Assembly (NCBI RefSeq): GCF_022267555.1
Contig: NZ_CP073586.1
Location: 806,001-870,000 of the forward strand
Length of the DNA: 64,000 nt
Direction: 5' to 3'
DNA from: Proteiniphilum propionicum
Lineage (GTDB): Bacteria; Bacteroidota; Bacteroidia; Bacteroidales; Dysgonomonadaceae
Shown here: positions 27,461 through 35,661 of the stretch, in pieces
Layout: the number at the start of each line of letters is the position of its first letter
Numbering within the stretch: position 1 is the first letter of the stretch
Made by a program: the position numbers and the translations under genes
The notes under the pieces: model-generated
Database searches by the model: none
What the model was told of the DNA's origin: nothing
What the model saw: only the letters and a program-made list of their open reading frames with translations

Positions 27461-27853
27461 ATGGAAGATTTAATTGCTATTATTGCTATAGTTTGTATCT
27501 TTGGCCTGCCGGTTATTGCCGGTATAATCCTGGGAATGAGAGCTATCAAAAGTCGGAATGATGAACGGATGGGATTAATTAATCAGGGAATTATTCCTCC
27601 CGACACTCCAAAAAAGAAAGCAGCCCCCAACAGGCTCGTGTCACTCAGGAACGGGATTGTGCTTGTTGCTCTTGGAATAGGGATAATTGTCGGATTCCTA
27701 TGCTCAGAATACCTGGCAATCGGAGAAGGGAATGAGTTCTGGGTAACTGGTGCCAGTGTGGTTTTCTTTCTCGGGATAGGTTATCTGATCTATTTCCTGG
27801 TAACTCAAAAAATGCCGCTTACGCAGCAAAAAGAGGAAACAGAACAGGAATAA
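27461..27853 (+). CDS. Small DUF6249-like membrane protein
   Basis: 130 residues with an N-terminal transmembrane helix (about 3-28, LIAIIAIVCIFGLPVIAGIILGM in part) and a short basic/proline loop (RSDERMG-like and PPDTPKKKAAPN). Two further hydrophobic helices lie near 62-85 and 94-115, before an acidic tail. It matches the general layout of DUF6249 proteins, often encoded with ECF sigma factors in Bacteroidota. The next gene, an ECF sigma factor, starts 12 bp downstream, so they are co-transcribed. Function unknown. Confidence 0.75.
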   Translation: MEDLIAIIAIVCIFGLPVIAGIILGMRAIKSRNDERMGLINQGIIPPDTPKKKAAPNRLVSLRNGIVLVALGIGIIVGFLCSEYLAIGEGNEFWVTGASVVFFLGIGYLIYFLVTQKMPLTQQKEETEQE

Positions 27854-27864
27854 AATCAGTTTGG

Positions 27865-28422
27865 ATGAACGAGAATCAGCGTATACAACAGGTGCTTTCG
27901 GGAAACACTTCCGCGTTCGCATACTTTGTCGAGACCTATCAGGTTATGGCGATCACCATAGCCTATCGGATCTGCGGTAATATACAGGATGCGGAAGATG
28001 TTGTGCAGGAAAGTTATGTAAAGGCATTCAGGAATCTGCGCAGTTTTCGCTCCGACAGCAAATTTTCCACATGGTTGTATCGTATAGTTTACAATACTGC
28101 TATTACGCATACAAAGACACAAATGTGGATAGGTGTCAGAGAGGCAGGGATCGAAGATGCGTCTCATCTGGCTGATAATACACTGGAAATGAACATGGAT
28201 GAAAAGGAAAGGAAAGAGATTGTTGCAGACGTAATGCAGAAAATGCCTAAGGGAGATGCGCTTTTACTAACGCTTTACTATATGGAGGACAATCCAGTAA
28301 AAGAGATTGCTAAAATAACAGGTTTAAACGAACCGAACGTCAAGGTGAAACTGTTCAGGGCAAGGAAACTTTTCAAGGAGATGGTTGTTTCGAGTTATGG
28401 AATGCAGGTTACAGGTTCATAA
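27865..28422 (+). CDS. ECF sigma factor (RpoE-like)
   Basis: 185 residues. Sigma region 2 is near 10-75 (FAYFVETYQVMAITIAYRIC, then DAEDVVQESYVKAFRNLRSF). Region 4 is near 125-175 (LTLYYMEDNPVKEIAKITGL, then NVKVKLFRARKLF). It sits between two small membrane-protein genes in a three-gene operon (gaps 12 and 2 bp). It is not linked to SusC/FecR, so it likely answers an envelope stress signal rather than a nutrient. The downstream 131-residue membrane protein is the best candidate for its anti-sigma factor. Confidence 0.92.
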   Translation: MNENQRIQQVLSGNTSAFAYFVETYQVMAITIAYRICGNIQDAEDVVQESYVKAFRNLRSFRSDSKFSTWLYRIVYNTAITHTKTQMWIGVREAGIEDASHLADNTLEMNMDEKERKEIVADVMQKMPKGDALLLTLYYMEDNPVKEIAKITGLNEPNVKVKLFRARKLFKEMVVSSYGMQVTGS

Positions 28423-28424
28423 AA

Positions 28425-28820
28425 ATGATAATAATGATGGAGAAATACAGTAATCAAAAAGAAGACGAAAAAATTCGTCAAATGTTGTTATCCGTAAAAA
28501 TGGATGCACCGGAAAACCTGAAGCATCGCATAATGCAGCAGATAGAGACCGAGAAGGCACTTACACCACAGAAAATAAAAGCGAAAAAAGAGACTGGCAG
28601 TGTATTGATAGAGCTGGGTACTATCTTTGGCACCATGTATGCCGTATTGGCGGCAATGATTGCCGGGGTATATTTCCTTTTTGGCAAGGAATTTCTGTTT
28701 TCAGCACAATTTTTAGGAGCGGTGATCCTGGTTGCCTCAATATTCAGCCTGTTATGGCTTATATCGCGCTTAGATGCCCATATAAGGGAAAAAAAACGGG
28801 TGTTATCAAAAAGAGAATAG
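28425..28820 (+). CDS. Putative membrane anti-sigma protein
   Basis: 131 residues. A soluble N-terminal part of about 60 residues (KIRQMLLSVKMDAPENLKHR is typical of short anti-sigma N-termini) leads to two transmembrane helices near 65-85 and 92-112 and a basic tail. There is no zinc-binding HxxxCxxC motif, so it is not a classical ZAS protein. Alternative starts at the fourth or fifth codon are possible. Its position 2 bp after the sigma gene is the main evidence for the role; direct family recognition is lacking. Confidence 0.65.
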   Translation: MIIMMEKYSNQKEDEKIRQMLLSVKMDAPENLKHRIMQQIETEKALTPQKIKAKKETGSVLIELGTIFGTMYAVLAAMIAGVYFLFGKEFLFSAQFLGAVILVASIFSLLWLISRLDAHIREKKRVLSKRE

Positions 28821-28832
28821 ATCAAAAATTAA

Positions 28833-30461
28833 TCACTTTCTGCTTAACTGCCCTACATTACTGCCAACGCCTCTTAATAATCCGTTATAGCGGTTATCAT
28901 CTGAAATAATCTTCAATCCTTCCAGAAAGATATCATTTTCTTCGTTGATAATCCTAAAAAAGGCCGATGAGTCAAACAGGTCTCTAGCCATCAGTGCCTT
29001 AAACTGAACAAAAATCAAAGGGCGGGAGGTAGTGAACTCATCATCGTTCCACTCAACATTTTCTTCTTTAGCAATATTTTTCAACCTTCCCACCACCTCG
29101 TCAGATATAATGTATCCTTTGTTAAAAGAAAGCACATCTGGATATTTCTGCAACAACACTTCACGTTTAATGTCCACCTCAGAGATAGCAGCCCTGTTGA
29201 TAATTCCTTTCGCATTAAGGTTCGCATGAAACATTGTTCCTGAAGTAGTATCCATGGGCACAAAATAATCCGGCATTATCCCTCCTCCACCGTATACAGT
29301 ACGTTTATTCACCAGTGTTGTATATCTGAGAGAGTCGGGAAAGCGAATGCTGTCTGCAACAAAAAGTTCACCGTGATTGTAACGATTCACAAAATCACGG
29401 TTATAGGCATCAATGTTTCCCGTTTCATACGGTTTCTGAATACTTCTTCCTGTAGGGGTATAATATCTTGCAACTGTAAGTCGTATCATAGTACCGTCAG
29501 GTAGAGGCAGCTGGCGTTGTACCAGGCCTTTACCAAAAGTCCTTCTCCCCACTACCACACCTCTGTCCCAATCCTGAATGGCTCCGGCGAGGATCTCACT
29601 TGCTGATGCCGATGCCCCGTTAACCAGTACCACCAGCTTACCTCCCTTCAATTCATCGTTGCCGGAAGCGTTCATTGTAAAACGGGGCTGGTTCTTTCCT
29701 TCGGTATAAACTATCAGTTTATTCTCGCCCAGGAACTCATCAGCTATCTCATTAGCAGTTTGCAGTATACCTCCGCCGTTATCGGTAAGATCGAGAATAA
29801 GATGCTTCATCCCTTTTGATCTCAACTCTCTTTCTGCCATTTTGAACTCAGTTCCTGAGGTAACACCAAACCTGCTGAGACGGATGTACCCCACATTGTG
29901 TGTAACCATGTAGGAAGCATCGATACTTGTGATAGGGATTTTATCCCTTACGATACGAAACTCCATTAACCCGGGAACACCCCTGCGCTGAATCTTTACG
30001 TTGACAACTGTCCCTTTAGGGCCGCGAAGGCGCTTCACCACTTCCTGATTACCCATTTTCACGCCGGCAATAGTGGTGTCATTCACCTGAATGATTTTAT
30101 CTCCCGGGAGGATACCTACCTTCTGTGACGGGCCACCTGAAATCACCTCCATCACGTAAAGGGTATCAGTAAGCATATTGAACGATATGCCTATTCCGTT
30201 GAAGTTCCCTTGTAAGGGTTCATTCATAGCCAGCACCTCCTCTTCGTTAAGGTACGACGAGTGGGGGTCGAGCTCTGCAAGCATTGCGCGTATTGCTGCT
30301 TCGGCAAGTTTTTTTGAATCTACATCATCAACATACAAGCTTTTTATAAGTTGAATTGTTCTTTCCAGTTTTACCCCATCGGGTGATGGCCTGAATTGCG
30401 CAAATAAGTTACCCCAAGCAAGGAGTACGCTTAGGGCAGTAATAATTATCTGTTTATACAT
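28833..30461 (-). CDS. S41-family C-terminal processing peptidase
   Basis: Secreted serine protease of the CtpA/Prc group, about 542 residues. After a signal peptide (MYKQIIITALSVLLAWGNLFAQ) come an N-terminal helical segment (LDPHSSYLNEEE) and a PDZ domain (about 85-170, with GPSQKVGILPGDKII). The S41 core follows with LILDLTDNGGGIL, the nucleophile serine in VNGASASASEILAGAI and the catalytic lysine in RRTFGKGLVQRQLP. ATG 30461 is preferred to an earlier in-frame ATG (30482). The gene overlaps the end of coaD by a few bases if the longer start is used, and closes a four-gene transcript. Confidence 0.93.
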   Translation of the reverse strand: MYKQIIITALSVLLAWGNLFAQFRPSPDGVKLERTIQLIKSLYVDDVDSKKLAEAAIRAMLAELDPHSSYLNEEEVLAMNEPLQGNFNGIGISFNMLTDTLYVMEVISGGPSQKVGILPGDKIIQVNDTTIAGVKMGNQEVVKRLRGPKGTVVNVKIQRRGVPGLMEFRIVRDKIPITSIDASYMVTHNVGYIRLSRFGVTSGTEFKMAERELRSKGMKHLILDLTDNGGGILQTANEIADEFLGENKLIVYTEGKNQPRFTMNASGNDELKGGKLVVLVNGASASASEILAGAIQDWDRGVVVGRRTFGKGLVQRQLPLPDGTMIRLTVARYYTPTGRSIQKPYETGNIDAYNRDFVNRYNHGELFVADSIRFPDSLRYTTLVNKRTVYGGGGIMPDYFVPMDTTSGTMFHANLNAKGIINRAAISEVDIKREVLLQKYPDVLSFNKGYIISDEVVGRLKNIAKEENVEWNDDEFTTSRPLIFVQFKALMARDLFDSSAFFRIINEENDIFLEGLKIISDDNRYNGLLRGVGSNVGQLSRK

Positions 30462-30478
30462 CTTTTCTTTTTTGAAGA

Positions 30479-30955
30479 TCAAATCTTCATCCCTTTTGGA
30501 ATAAAGCAGCTGACATCATGGCCGTAACGCAGCAGTTCCCTTACGTGTGAGGAACTGACGTGTGTTAAAGCGGGTTCAGTGAATAATACAAACGTTTCTA
30601 TTCCCGAAATAGTTCGGTTCATATCGGCAATTGTTTTCTCGTACTCGAAATCCACTACCGACCTTATACCACGCAGAATGTACCGTGCTCCAGTTTTCCG
30701 GGCGAATTCGATTGTTAGCGAGTCGTAGCTTTCAACCCTTACACGGGGTTCGTTTTTATATAACTCGCGAATCATTTCAAGACGTTTGTCCAAAGTAAAA
30801 AATGAGCTTTTTGATTCATTGACTCCTATCGCGATTACAATTTCGTCCATTAAAGACAATCCGCGGCGTACCAGCGACTCATGGCCAGTTGTGAATGGGT
30901 CAAAAGTGCCTGGAAAAACAGCAATCCGTTTATCGGGTACAGTTGTTTGGAACAT
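30479..30955 (-). CDS. coaD: Phosphopantetheine adenylyltransferase
   Basis: Penultimate step of coenzyme A synthesis: ATP plus 4'-phosphopantetheine to dephospho-CoA. 158 residues, the usual length. The nucleotidyltransferase motif is [12 protein letters not shown] (T/HxGH type), with [13 protein letters not shown] for pantetheine binding and [14 protein letters not shown] near the end. It lies between parE (41 bp upstream) and the S41 protease (downstream) on one transcript. Confidence 0.97.
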   Translation of the reverse strand: MFQTTVPDKRIAVFPGTFDPFTTGHESLVRRGLSLMDEIVIAIGVNESKSSFFTLDKRLEMIRELYKNEPRVRVESYDSLTIEFARKTGARYILRGIRSVVDFEYEKTIADMNRTISGIETFVLFTEPALTHVSSSHVRELLRYGHDVSCFIPKGMKI

Positions 30956-30996
30956 TCTACTATTTTAGTATTGCTATAATATTAATAATGGACAAA

Positions 30997-32865
30997 CTAA
31001 GCCACCTCATCCTCTTCCACAACCAAATTCTCTATAATAAACGATTGGCGTTCGGGAGTATTCTTACCCATGTAAAATTCAAGCAGTTCCTTAAGAAGGT
31101 CCTCTTTGCGCATGGTCACCCTATCGAGGCGAATATCTTCTCCAATGAAATTACGGAACTCTTCGGGAGATATCTCTCCCAAACCTTTGAAACGGGTTAT
31201 CTCCGGGTTAGGGCCTAGCTCCTCAATTGCGCTGAGCCGTTCCTCTTCGGTATAGCAATAGAGAGTTTTCTTCTTGTTACGAACACGGAAAAGTGGTGTC
31301 TGTAAAATATAAACATGCCCCTTTTTAATTAGGTCGGGGAAAAATTGCAGAAAAAAAGTAAGCAGCAACAGCCTGATGTGCATACCGTCGGTATCGGCAT
31401 CGGTTGCAATAATCACTTTGTTGTACCGCAGCCCATCCATGTTTTCTTCAATATTGAGTGCTGCCTGCAGCAGATTGAACTCTTCGTTCTCATAGACAAT
31501 TTTCTTTGTCAGCCCGAAACTGTTAAGAGGCTTCCCGCGAAGGCTGAACACAGCCTGGAGATTGGGATCGCGACTCTTGGTGATGGAGCCACTTGCAGAA
31601 TCTCCCTCAGTAATGAAGATACTTGATTTTTCCCGGTCATCACCTTTAGCATCGTTGTAATGGATTCGGCAATCGCGTAATTTTTTGTTGTGAAGATTGG
31701 CCTTTTTAGCTCGCTCCTTCGCAAGCTTGGTTACACCGGCAATTGCCTTACGTTCCTTTTCGGAGTCTAGAATCTTTTTCTGCAGCACATCCACCATATC
31801 AGGATTCTTGTGCAGATAGTTATCCAACTCTTGCTTTAGAAAATCGTTTATATGCTTGCTCACTGAGATACCGTTAGGTCCCATCTCTTTTGAACCAAGC
31901 TTGGTCTTTGTCTGAGATTCAAAAACCGGCTCTTCCACTTTTATGCTGATAGCTGCAACTATGCCATTACGAATATCGGAGTACTCAAAATTCCGGTTAT
32001 AAAACTCCTTGATCACACGTGCTACAGCTTCACGAAAGGCTGTCAGATGGGTCCCTCCCTGTGTGGTATGCTGCCCGTTTACAAAAGAATAATACTCCTC
32101 TCCGTACTGGTTGGTGTGAGTGATCGCTACCTCAATATCATCGCCGAAAAGATGAATAATGGGATAGAGTTCATCAGAAGTTAGATTTTCATTCAACAGA
32201 TCTTCAAGTCCGTTTTTCGACGAGTATTTTTTACCATTAAAAACAATGGTTAAACCTATGTTCAGAAATACATAATTTTTAAGCAGCGGTTCAATATGCT
32301 CATCCCGGTAGTAATACTCACCAAAGATCTCTCTGTCGGGTGTAAACTCTACATGAGTACCGTTCTGATTTGCACTGCTCTCTATGTCCCCTTCATGCGA
32401 GAGTACACCTTGCTGGAATTCCACAACTTTTGATTTCCCGTCACGCGAGCTTACCATAAGAAATGAAGATGAAAGTGCGTTTACTGCCTTTATCCCCACC
32501 CCATTGAGCCCTACTGACTTTTTAAATGCTTTGGAGTCGTACTTGGCACCGGTATTCATCTTGGAGCATACATCCTCAACCTTTCCCAGGGGAACACCCC
32601 TGCCGTAGTCTCGTACTGTAACTTTATCGCCCTCGACACCCACCTCGATAGTCTTGCCAAAACCCATCATATACTCATCTATTGAGTTATCAAGTACCTC
32701 TTTTAGCAACACGTATATACCATCATCGGAAGATGAACCATCTCCCAGTTTTCCGATATACATACCCGGGCGGCGGCGTATATGTTCCTGCCACTCCAGA
32801 GTAACAATATTCTCTTCTTGATAGTTATTTTGAAGTATCTGTAATTCTCTTTCTGTTTCGTTCAC
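30997..32865 (-). CDS. parE: DNA topoisomerase IV subunit B
   Basis: ATPase subunit of type IIA topoisomerase, which decatenates chromosomes. The 622-residue protein has a GHKL ATP-binding fold ([15 protein letters not shown] and DYGRGVPLG), a transducer domain (QTKTKLGS) and a Toprim domain ([11 protein letters not shown], then [19 protein letters not shown]). The C-terminal [11 protein letters not shown] and RVTMRKEDL follow. Against GyrB, the shorter length and the Bacteroidota-type N-terminus favour ParE. No parC lies next to it in the window; the neighbours are a GNAT protein (15 bp upstream) and coaD. Confidence 0.9.
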   Translation of the reverse strand: MNETERELQILQNNYQEENIVTLEWQEHIRRRPGMYIGKLGDGSSSDDGIYVLLKEVLDNSIDEYMMGFGKTIEVGVEGDKVTVRDYGRGVPLGKVEDVCSKMNTGAKYDSKAFKKSVGLNGVGIKAVNALSSSFLMVSSRDGKSKVVEFQQGVLSHEGDIESSANQNGTHVEFTPDREIFGEYYYRDEHIEPLLKNYVFLNIGLTIVFNGKKYSSKNGLEDLLNENLTSDELYPIIHLFGDDIEVAITHTNQYGEEYYSFVNGQHTTQGGTHLTAFREAVARVIKEFYNRNFEYSDIRNGIVAAISIKVEEPVFESQTKTKLGSKEMGPNGISVSKHINDFLKQELDNYLHKNPDMVDVLQKKILDSEKERKAIAGVTKLAKERAKKANLHNKKLRDCRIHYNDAKGDDREKSSIFITEGDSASGSITKSRDPNLQAVFSLRGKPLNSFGLTKKIVYENEEFNLLQAALNIEENMDGLRYNKVIIATDADTDGMHIRLLLLTFFLQFFPDLIKKGHVYILQTPLFRVRNKKKTLYCYTEEERLSAIEELGPNPEITRFKGLGEISPEEFRNFIGEDIRLDRVTMRKEDLLKELLEFYMGKNTPERQSFIIENLVVEEDEVA

Positions 32866-32880
32866 TTTTTATTAATTCCT

Positions 32881-34011
32881 CTATAAATTTTTTATAAAAG
32901 CTCTGCGCCTTTTTGTCTGTTTAGCTTCAAGGTCGTCCCACAATGATTGTACTCTGCTGTTCAGTTCCAGTTCTGGATTGCTCTCTGCATATTCAAAACC
33001 CAATTGAATGGCAGCAGGGATAAACTCATTGAATAACAAAGCATTTACTCCTTTGCCTTGGTATTCAGGATCAACAGCTACCAGCAACAGATCCAATACA
33101 TTGTTCCCTTTTCCCTTTAAAGCTTTATACAGATGATACCATCCTGTAGGGACAAACCGCCCCCTTGCTTTCTGTAAAGCTTTGGCAATACTTGGCAGGC
33201 CTATTCCCACACCAATCAACTTATTGTCTTCCTGCCTTATTACTAGGGTCAGAAATTCCAGACGAAGCATTGGAATGTACATATCCACGTAATAATCGAT
33301 CTGTCTCTCGGAGAGCTCTACAAAGCCATACAAATCTTTATATGCGCGATTGATTAATTTAAAAATATCTCTTGCATAAGGAATTACATCCTTTTTACTC
33401 TGGAGATGTTTTACAGCCAAGCCTGAACGTTTTTTTACTATCTCAGTTGCACGGATAAACCGTTCAGGCATCTCTTTAGGGATAGTGATGAGATACTCCA
33501 CCCAGTCCTGATCCTTAACATAGCCCATCCTTGCCATATGATCCACATAGTAGGGATAGTTATAAATGGTGGACAAAGTGCTCATCTGATCGAACCCCTC
33601 AACGAGCATACCCTCATGATCGAGATCGGTAAAACCCAGCGGCCCGTGAATTTTCTCCATGCCTCTGGAACGTGCCCAACTCTCAGCTGCGCCAAAAAGT
33701 GCGTCAACTACTTCACTGTCATCAATAAAATCAACAAAACCGAAACGGGCATTCCTCTCATTCCATATCTCATTCGCTTTGAAATTGATAATTACAGCAA
33801 TCCGTCCCACTATCTCTTCATCGCGGTAAGCAAGAAAATATGATGCATCGCAATGATCAAATGCAGGATTCTTGGTTCTGCTGAGCGTATCTCTCTCATC
33901 ATAAACTAGTGGAGGAACAAAATATTCATTGCTCTCATAGAGATCGATGCCGAAATGGATGAACTTCCTTAAATCATCCTTCGTAGTGACTTTATTGATT
34001 ATGACTGACAT
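32881..34011 (-). CDS. GNAT-fold acetyltransferase-like protein
   Basis: 376 residues. The C-terminal half has GNAT features, with the acetyl-CoA site in LLLVAVDPEYQGKGVNALLF (V-x-P-x-xQ-x-x-G). An N-terminal half (ESNEYFVPPLVYDERDTLSR, then IHGPLGFTDLDHEGMLVEGF) is typical of a widespread uncharacterised Bacteroidota family. The substrate is unknown. It opens the transcript GNAT-parE-coaD-S41 protease, with a promoter at 34074-34105. Confidence 0.82.
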   Translation of the reverse strand: MSVIINKVTTKDDLRKFIHFGIDLYESNEYFVPPLVYDERDTLSRTKNPAFDHCDASYFLAYRDEEIVGRIAVIINFKANEIWNERNARFGFVDFIDDSEVVDALFGAAESWARSRGMEKIHGPLGFTDLDHEGMLVEGFDQMSTLSTIYNYPYYVDHMARMGYVKDQDWVEYLITIPKEMPERFIRATEIVKKRSGLAVKHLQSKKDVIPYARDIFKLINRAYKDLYGFVELSERQIDYYVDMYIPMLRLEFLTLVIRQEDNKLIGVGIGLPSIAKALQKARGRFVPTGWYHLYKALKGKGNNVLDLLLVAVDPEYQGKGVNALLFNEFIPAAIQLGFEYAESNPELELNSRVQSLWDDLEAKQTKRRRAFIKNL

Positions 34012-34073
34012 TTTTTAAATTCTTTTTTATTTCCTTACTTCGCAACTTACTTACAACTGTTTTAACATTGACA

Positions 34074-34105
34074 CAAAGATAATGATTTTTTTGTTTATCA
34101 ATAAA
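34074..34105 (-). promoter_or_regulatory. Promoter for GNAT-parE-coaD-protease transcript
   Basis: On the minus strand TTTA (34105-34102) and TATCTTTG (34081-34074) are separated by 20 bases; the -7 element is a full match and the -33 has one mismatch. The ATG of the GNAT gene is about 60 bases downstream. Confidence 0.65.
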
Positions 34106-34113
34106 CAGGTAAT

Positions 34114-35505
34114 TTATTCTTTCACTTTCTCCTTATAGAATTCCCATCTACCAATTACATTCCTTACATAATTTACTGTTTCATCTCCCCTGAAATATCC
34201 GTTCTTACACACAGGATCAGCATAATACTGCTTCAGACGCTTCAACAGGATATACTTTTCCACGTTACCTTCCCACACATTCTTATCCGCTTCATACTTC
34301 TCTGCCAGTGCCCGTGCATCGAAGACATGCCCCACCCCGGCATTATACGATGCCAGAGCCATTTTCAAGCGTTCGTCAGGGTTCTCAACAGATCTAAAAA
34401 GTGCAAGCAGGCTTTTAAGATATTCAGTACCGGCACGTATATTGGAGTCGGGATCAAGTATCCGGTTTTGATCAAGGCCCACTGAAGCTGCCGTTTCAGG
34501 CATCAGCCCCATCAACCCTGCAGCGCCTGCCCAGGATTGCCCTTCAGTATTGAATGTTGATTCCTGGAACGCAATAGATGCTAACAGCCGCCAATCGATT
34601 TTCTTCTCTTTACCATACTTTTTAAAAAATATATCGAAAGGAGATATTACCCCCCGCCCCAAAATATCTCCATATGTAAACCTGTCACTTGCGGAAAACC
34701 CTTTCGCTTCTTCAAAATAACGTTTTATAATATGCAGAAATTCGGGCTCGGCCGCCTTGTTTTCAATCCAGCTGTCAAGTGAGTCGGCCAGCACCGGCAT
34801 ATCCTTCCTCACCATCCACGATGAACGCTGATCGAAACTTACCTGAAGATCAACATTCAGGTTTCTGAAATAGGTCTGGTTAAGCCTGGCAAGATCATCA
34901 TCAGCAACCGTATAGGCCAGTTCTCCACGGGAAACCATTCGTATAAGGTCCTCCACGACAATAGTGTCTTTGCCTGCATGTTCAATGTAAATGCCTCCAC
35001 CCAGCTCATTGTTGAGATTTTCCATTCTGTCAATATACTTTGACCCTTCAATAACCGTTACACTCTTCCCTATAAGCCCTGTCACATCGGTAAGAAGTGT
35101 ATCGCCTCTCATTGCACGTTGAACAAGCACCTGGTGCGAGATCTGCTGAAGCCCGCAATAGATTACCGAATCTTTCAATGCATTGGTTACAGGCATATTA
35201 TATGCGATAACATCACCCTCTCCACTCTGCAACATCTCCAAAAGTGCTTTTGGATTTTCTGCGACAATAATCTCCGGGATAAGGCCGTGATACCTGCTAA
35301 AATCAACAATCATATCATAATGATAACCCATCGGTTGATCACGATAGATAAAATATGAAGTAGATGTGTTTAGCGTAAGAACACGCAGGGTGCCGGACTG
35401 AAGGATTTGATGAAAATCACGCCTGCTGTCTTTCTGTTTCCCACACCCGAGGCATGACAGCACCAGCGACATTAACGCCAGCGACTTCAAAACCATTTTG
35501 TTCAT
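34114..35505 (-). CDS. MltF-like membrane-bound lytic transglycosylase
   Basis: Lipoprotein of about 463 residues that probably cleaves peptidoglycan. The lipobox lies in LVLSCLGC. An extracellular solute-binding (SBP_bac_3) domain spans about 35-265 (LRVLTLNTSTSYFIYRDQPM onward). A lysozyme-like SLT domain spans about 285-440, with the catalytic glutamate in SIAFQESTFN and the GAAGLMGLMPETA and ASYNAGVGHV motifs. This SBP3-SLT order is that of MltF. The start ATG 35505 is chosen to place the signal peptide; an ATG three codons earlier also exists. Confidence 0.93.
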   Translation of the reverse strand: MNKMVLKSLALMSLVLSCLGCGKQKDSRRDFHQILQSGTLRVLTLNTSTSYFIYRDQPMGYHYDMIVDFSRYHGLIPEIIVAENPKALLEMLQSGEGDVIAYNMPVTNALKDSVIYCGLQQISHQVLVQRAMRGDTLLTDVTGLIGKSVTVIEGSKYIDRMENLNNELGGGIYIEHAGKDTIVVEDLIRMVSRGELAYTVADDDLARLNQTYFRNLNVDLQVSFDQRSSWMVRKDMPVLADSLDSWIENKAAEPEFLHIIKRYFEEAKGFSASDRFTYGDILGRGVISPFDIFFKKYGKEKKIDWRLLASIAFQESTFNTEGQSWAGAAGLMGLMPETAASVGLDQNRILDPDSNIRAGTEYLKSLLALFRSVENPDERLKMALASYNAGVGHVFDARALAEKYEADKNVWEGNVEKYILLKRLKQYYADPVCKNGYFRGDETVNYVRNVIGRWEFYKEKVKE

Positions 35506-35586
35506 GTCGGTCAATTTTCATTAAAACTGCGGCAAAGGTACGAAAAAGATCTTATATGAATATGATATCTATTTTATAATCATTTG

Positions 35587-35619
35587 TTTGTGAAAACATA
35601 AAATAATGGGTTATATTTG
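35587..35619 (+). promoter_or_regulatory. Bacteroidota-type promoter for the HhH outer-membrane protein
   Basis: TTTG (35587-35590), a 21-base spacer and TATATTTG (35612-35619) fully match the -33/-7 consensus. The ATG is about 40 bases downstream. A fragment of the dispersed repeat begins directly after the -7 box. Confidence 0.75.
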
Positions 35620-35620
35620 T

Positions 35621-35640
35621 AAATAGTCTAACTTTAGTAA
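35621..35640. repeat. Fragment of dispersed repeat (copy C), inverted
   Basis: Read on the minus strand the 20 bases TTACTAAAGTTAGACTATTT match the first part of copies A and B (for example 18 of 20 with copy B). The rest of the 80-base unit is absent. It lies in the leader of the HhH outer-membrane protein gene. Confidence 0.5.
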
Positions 35641-35661
35641 ACCCTAAATTGAGTATCCGTA

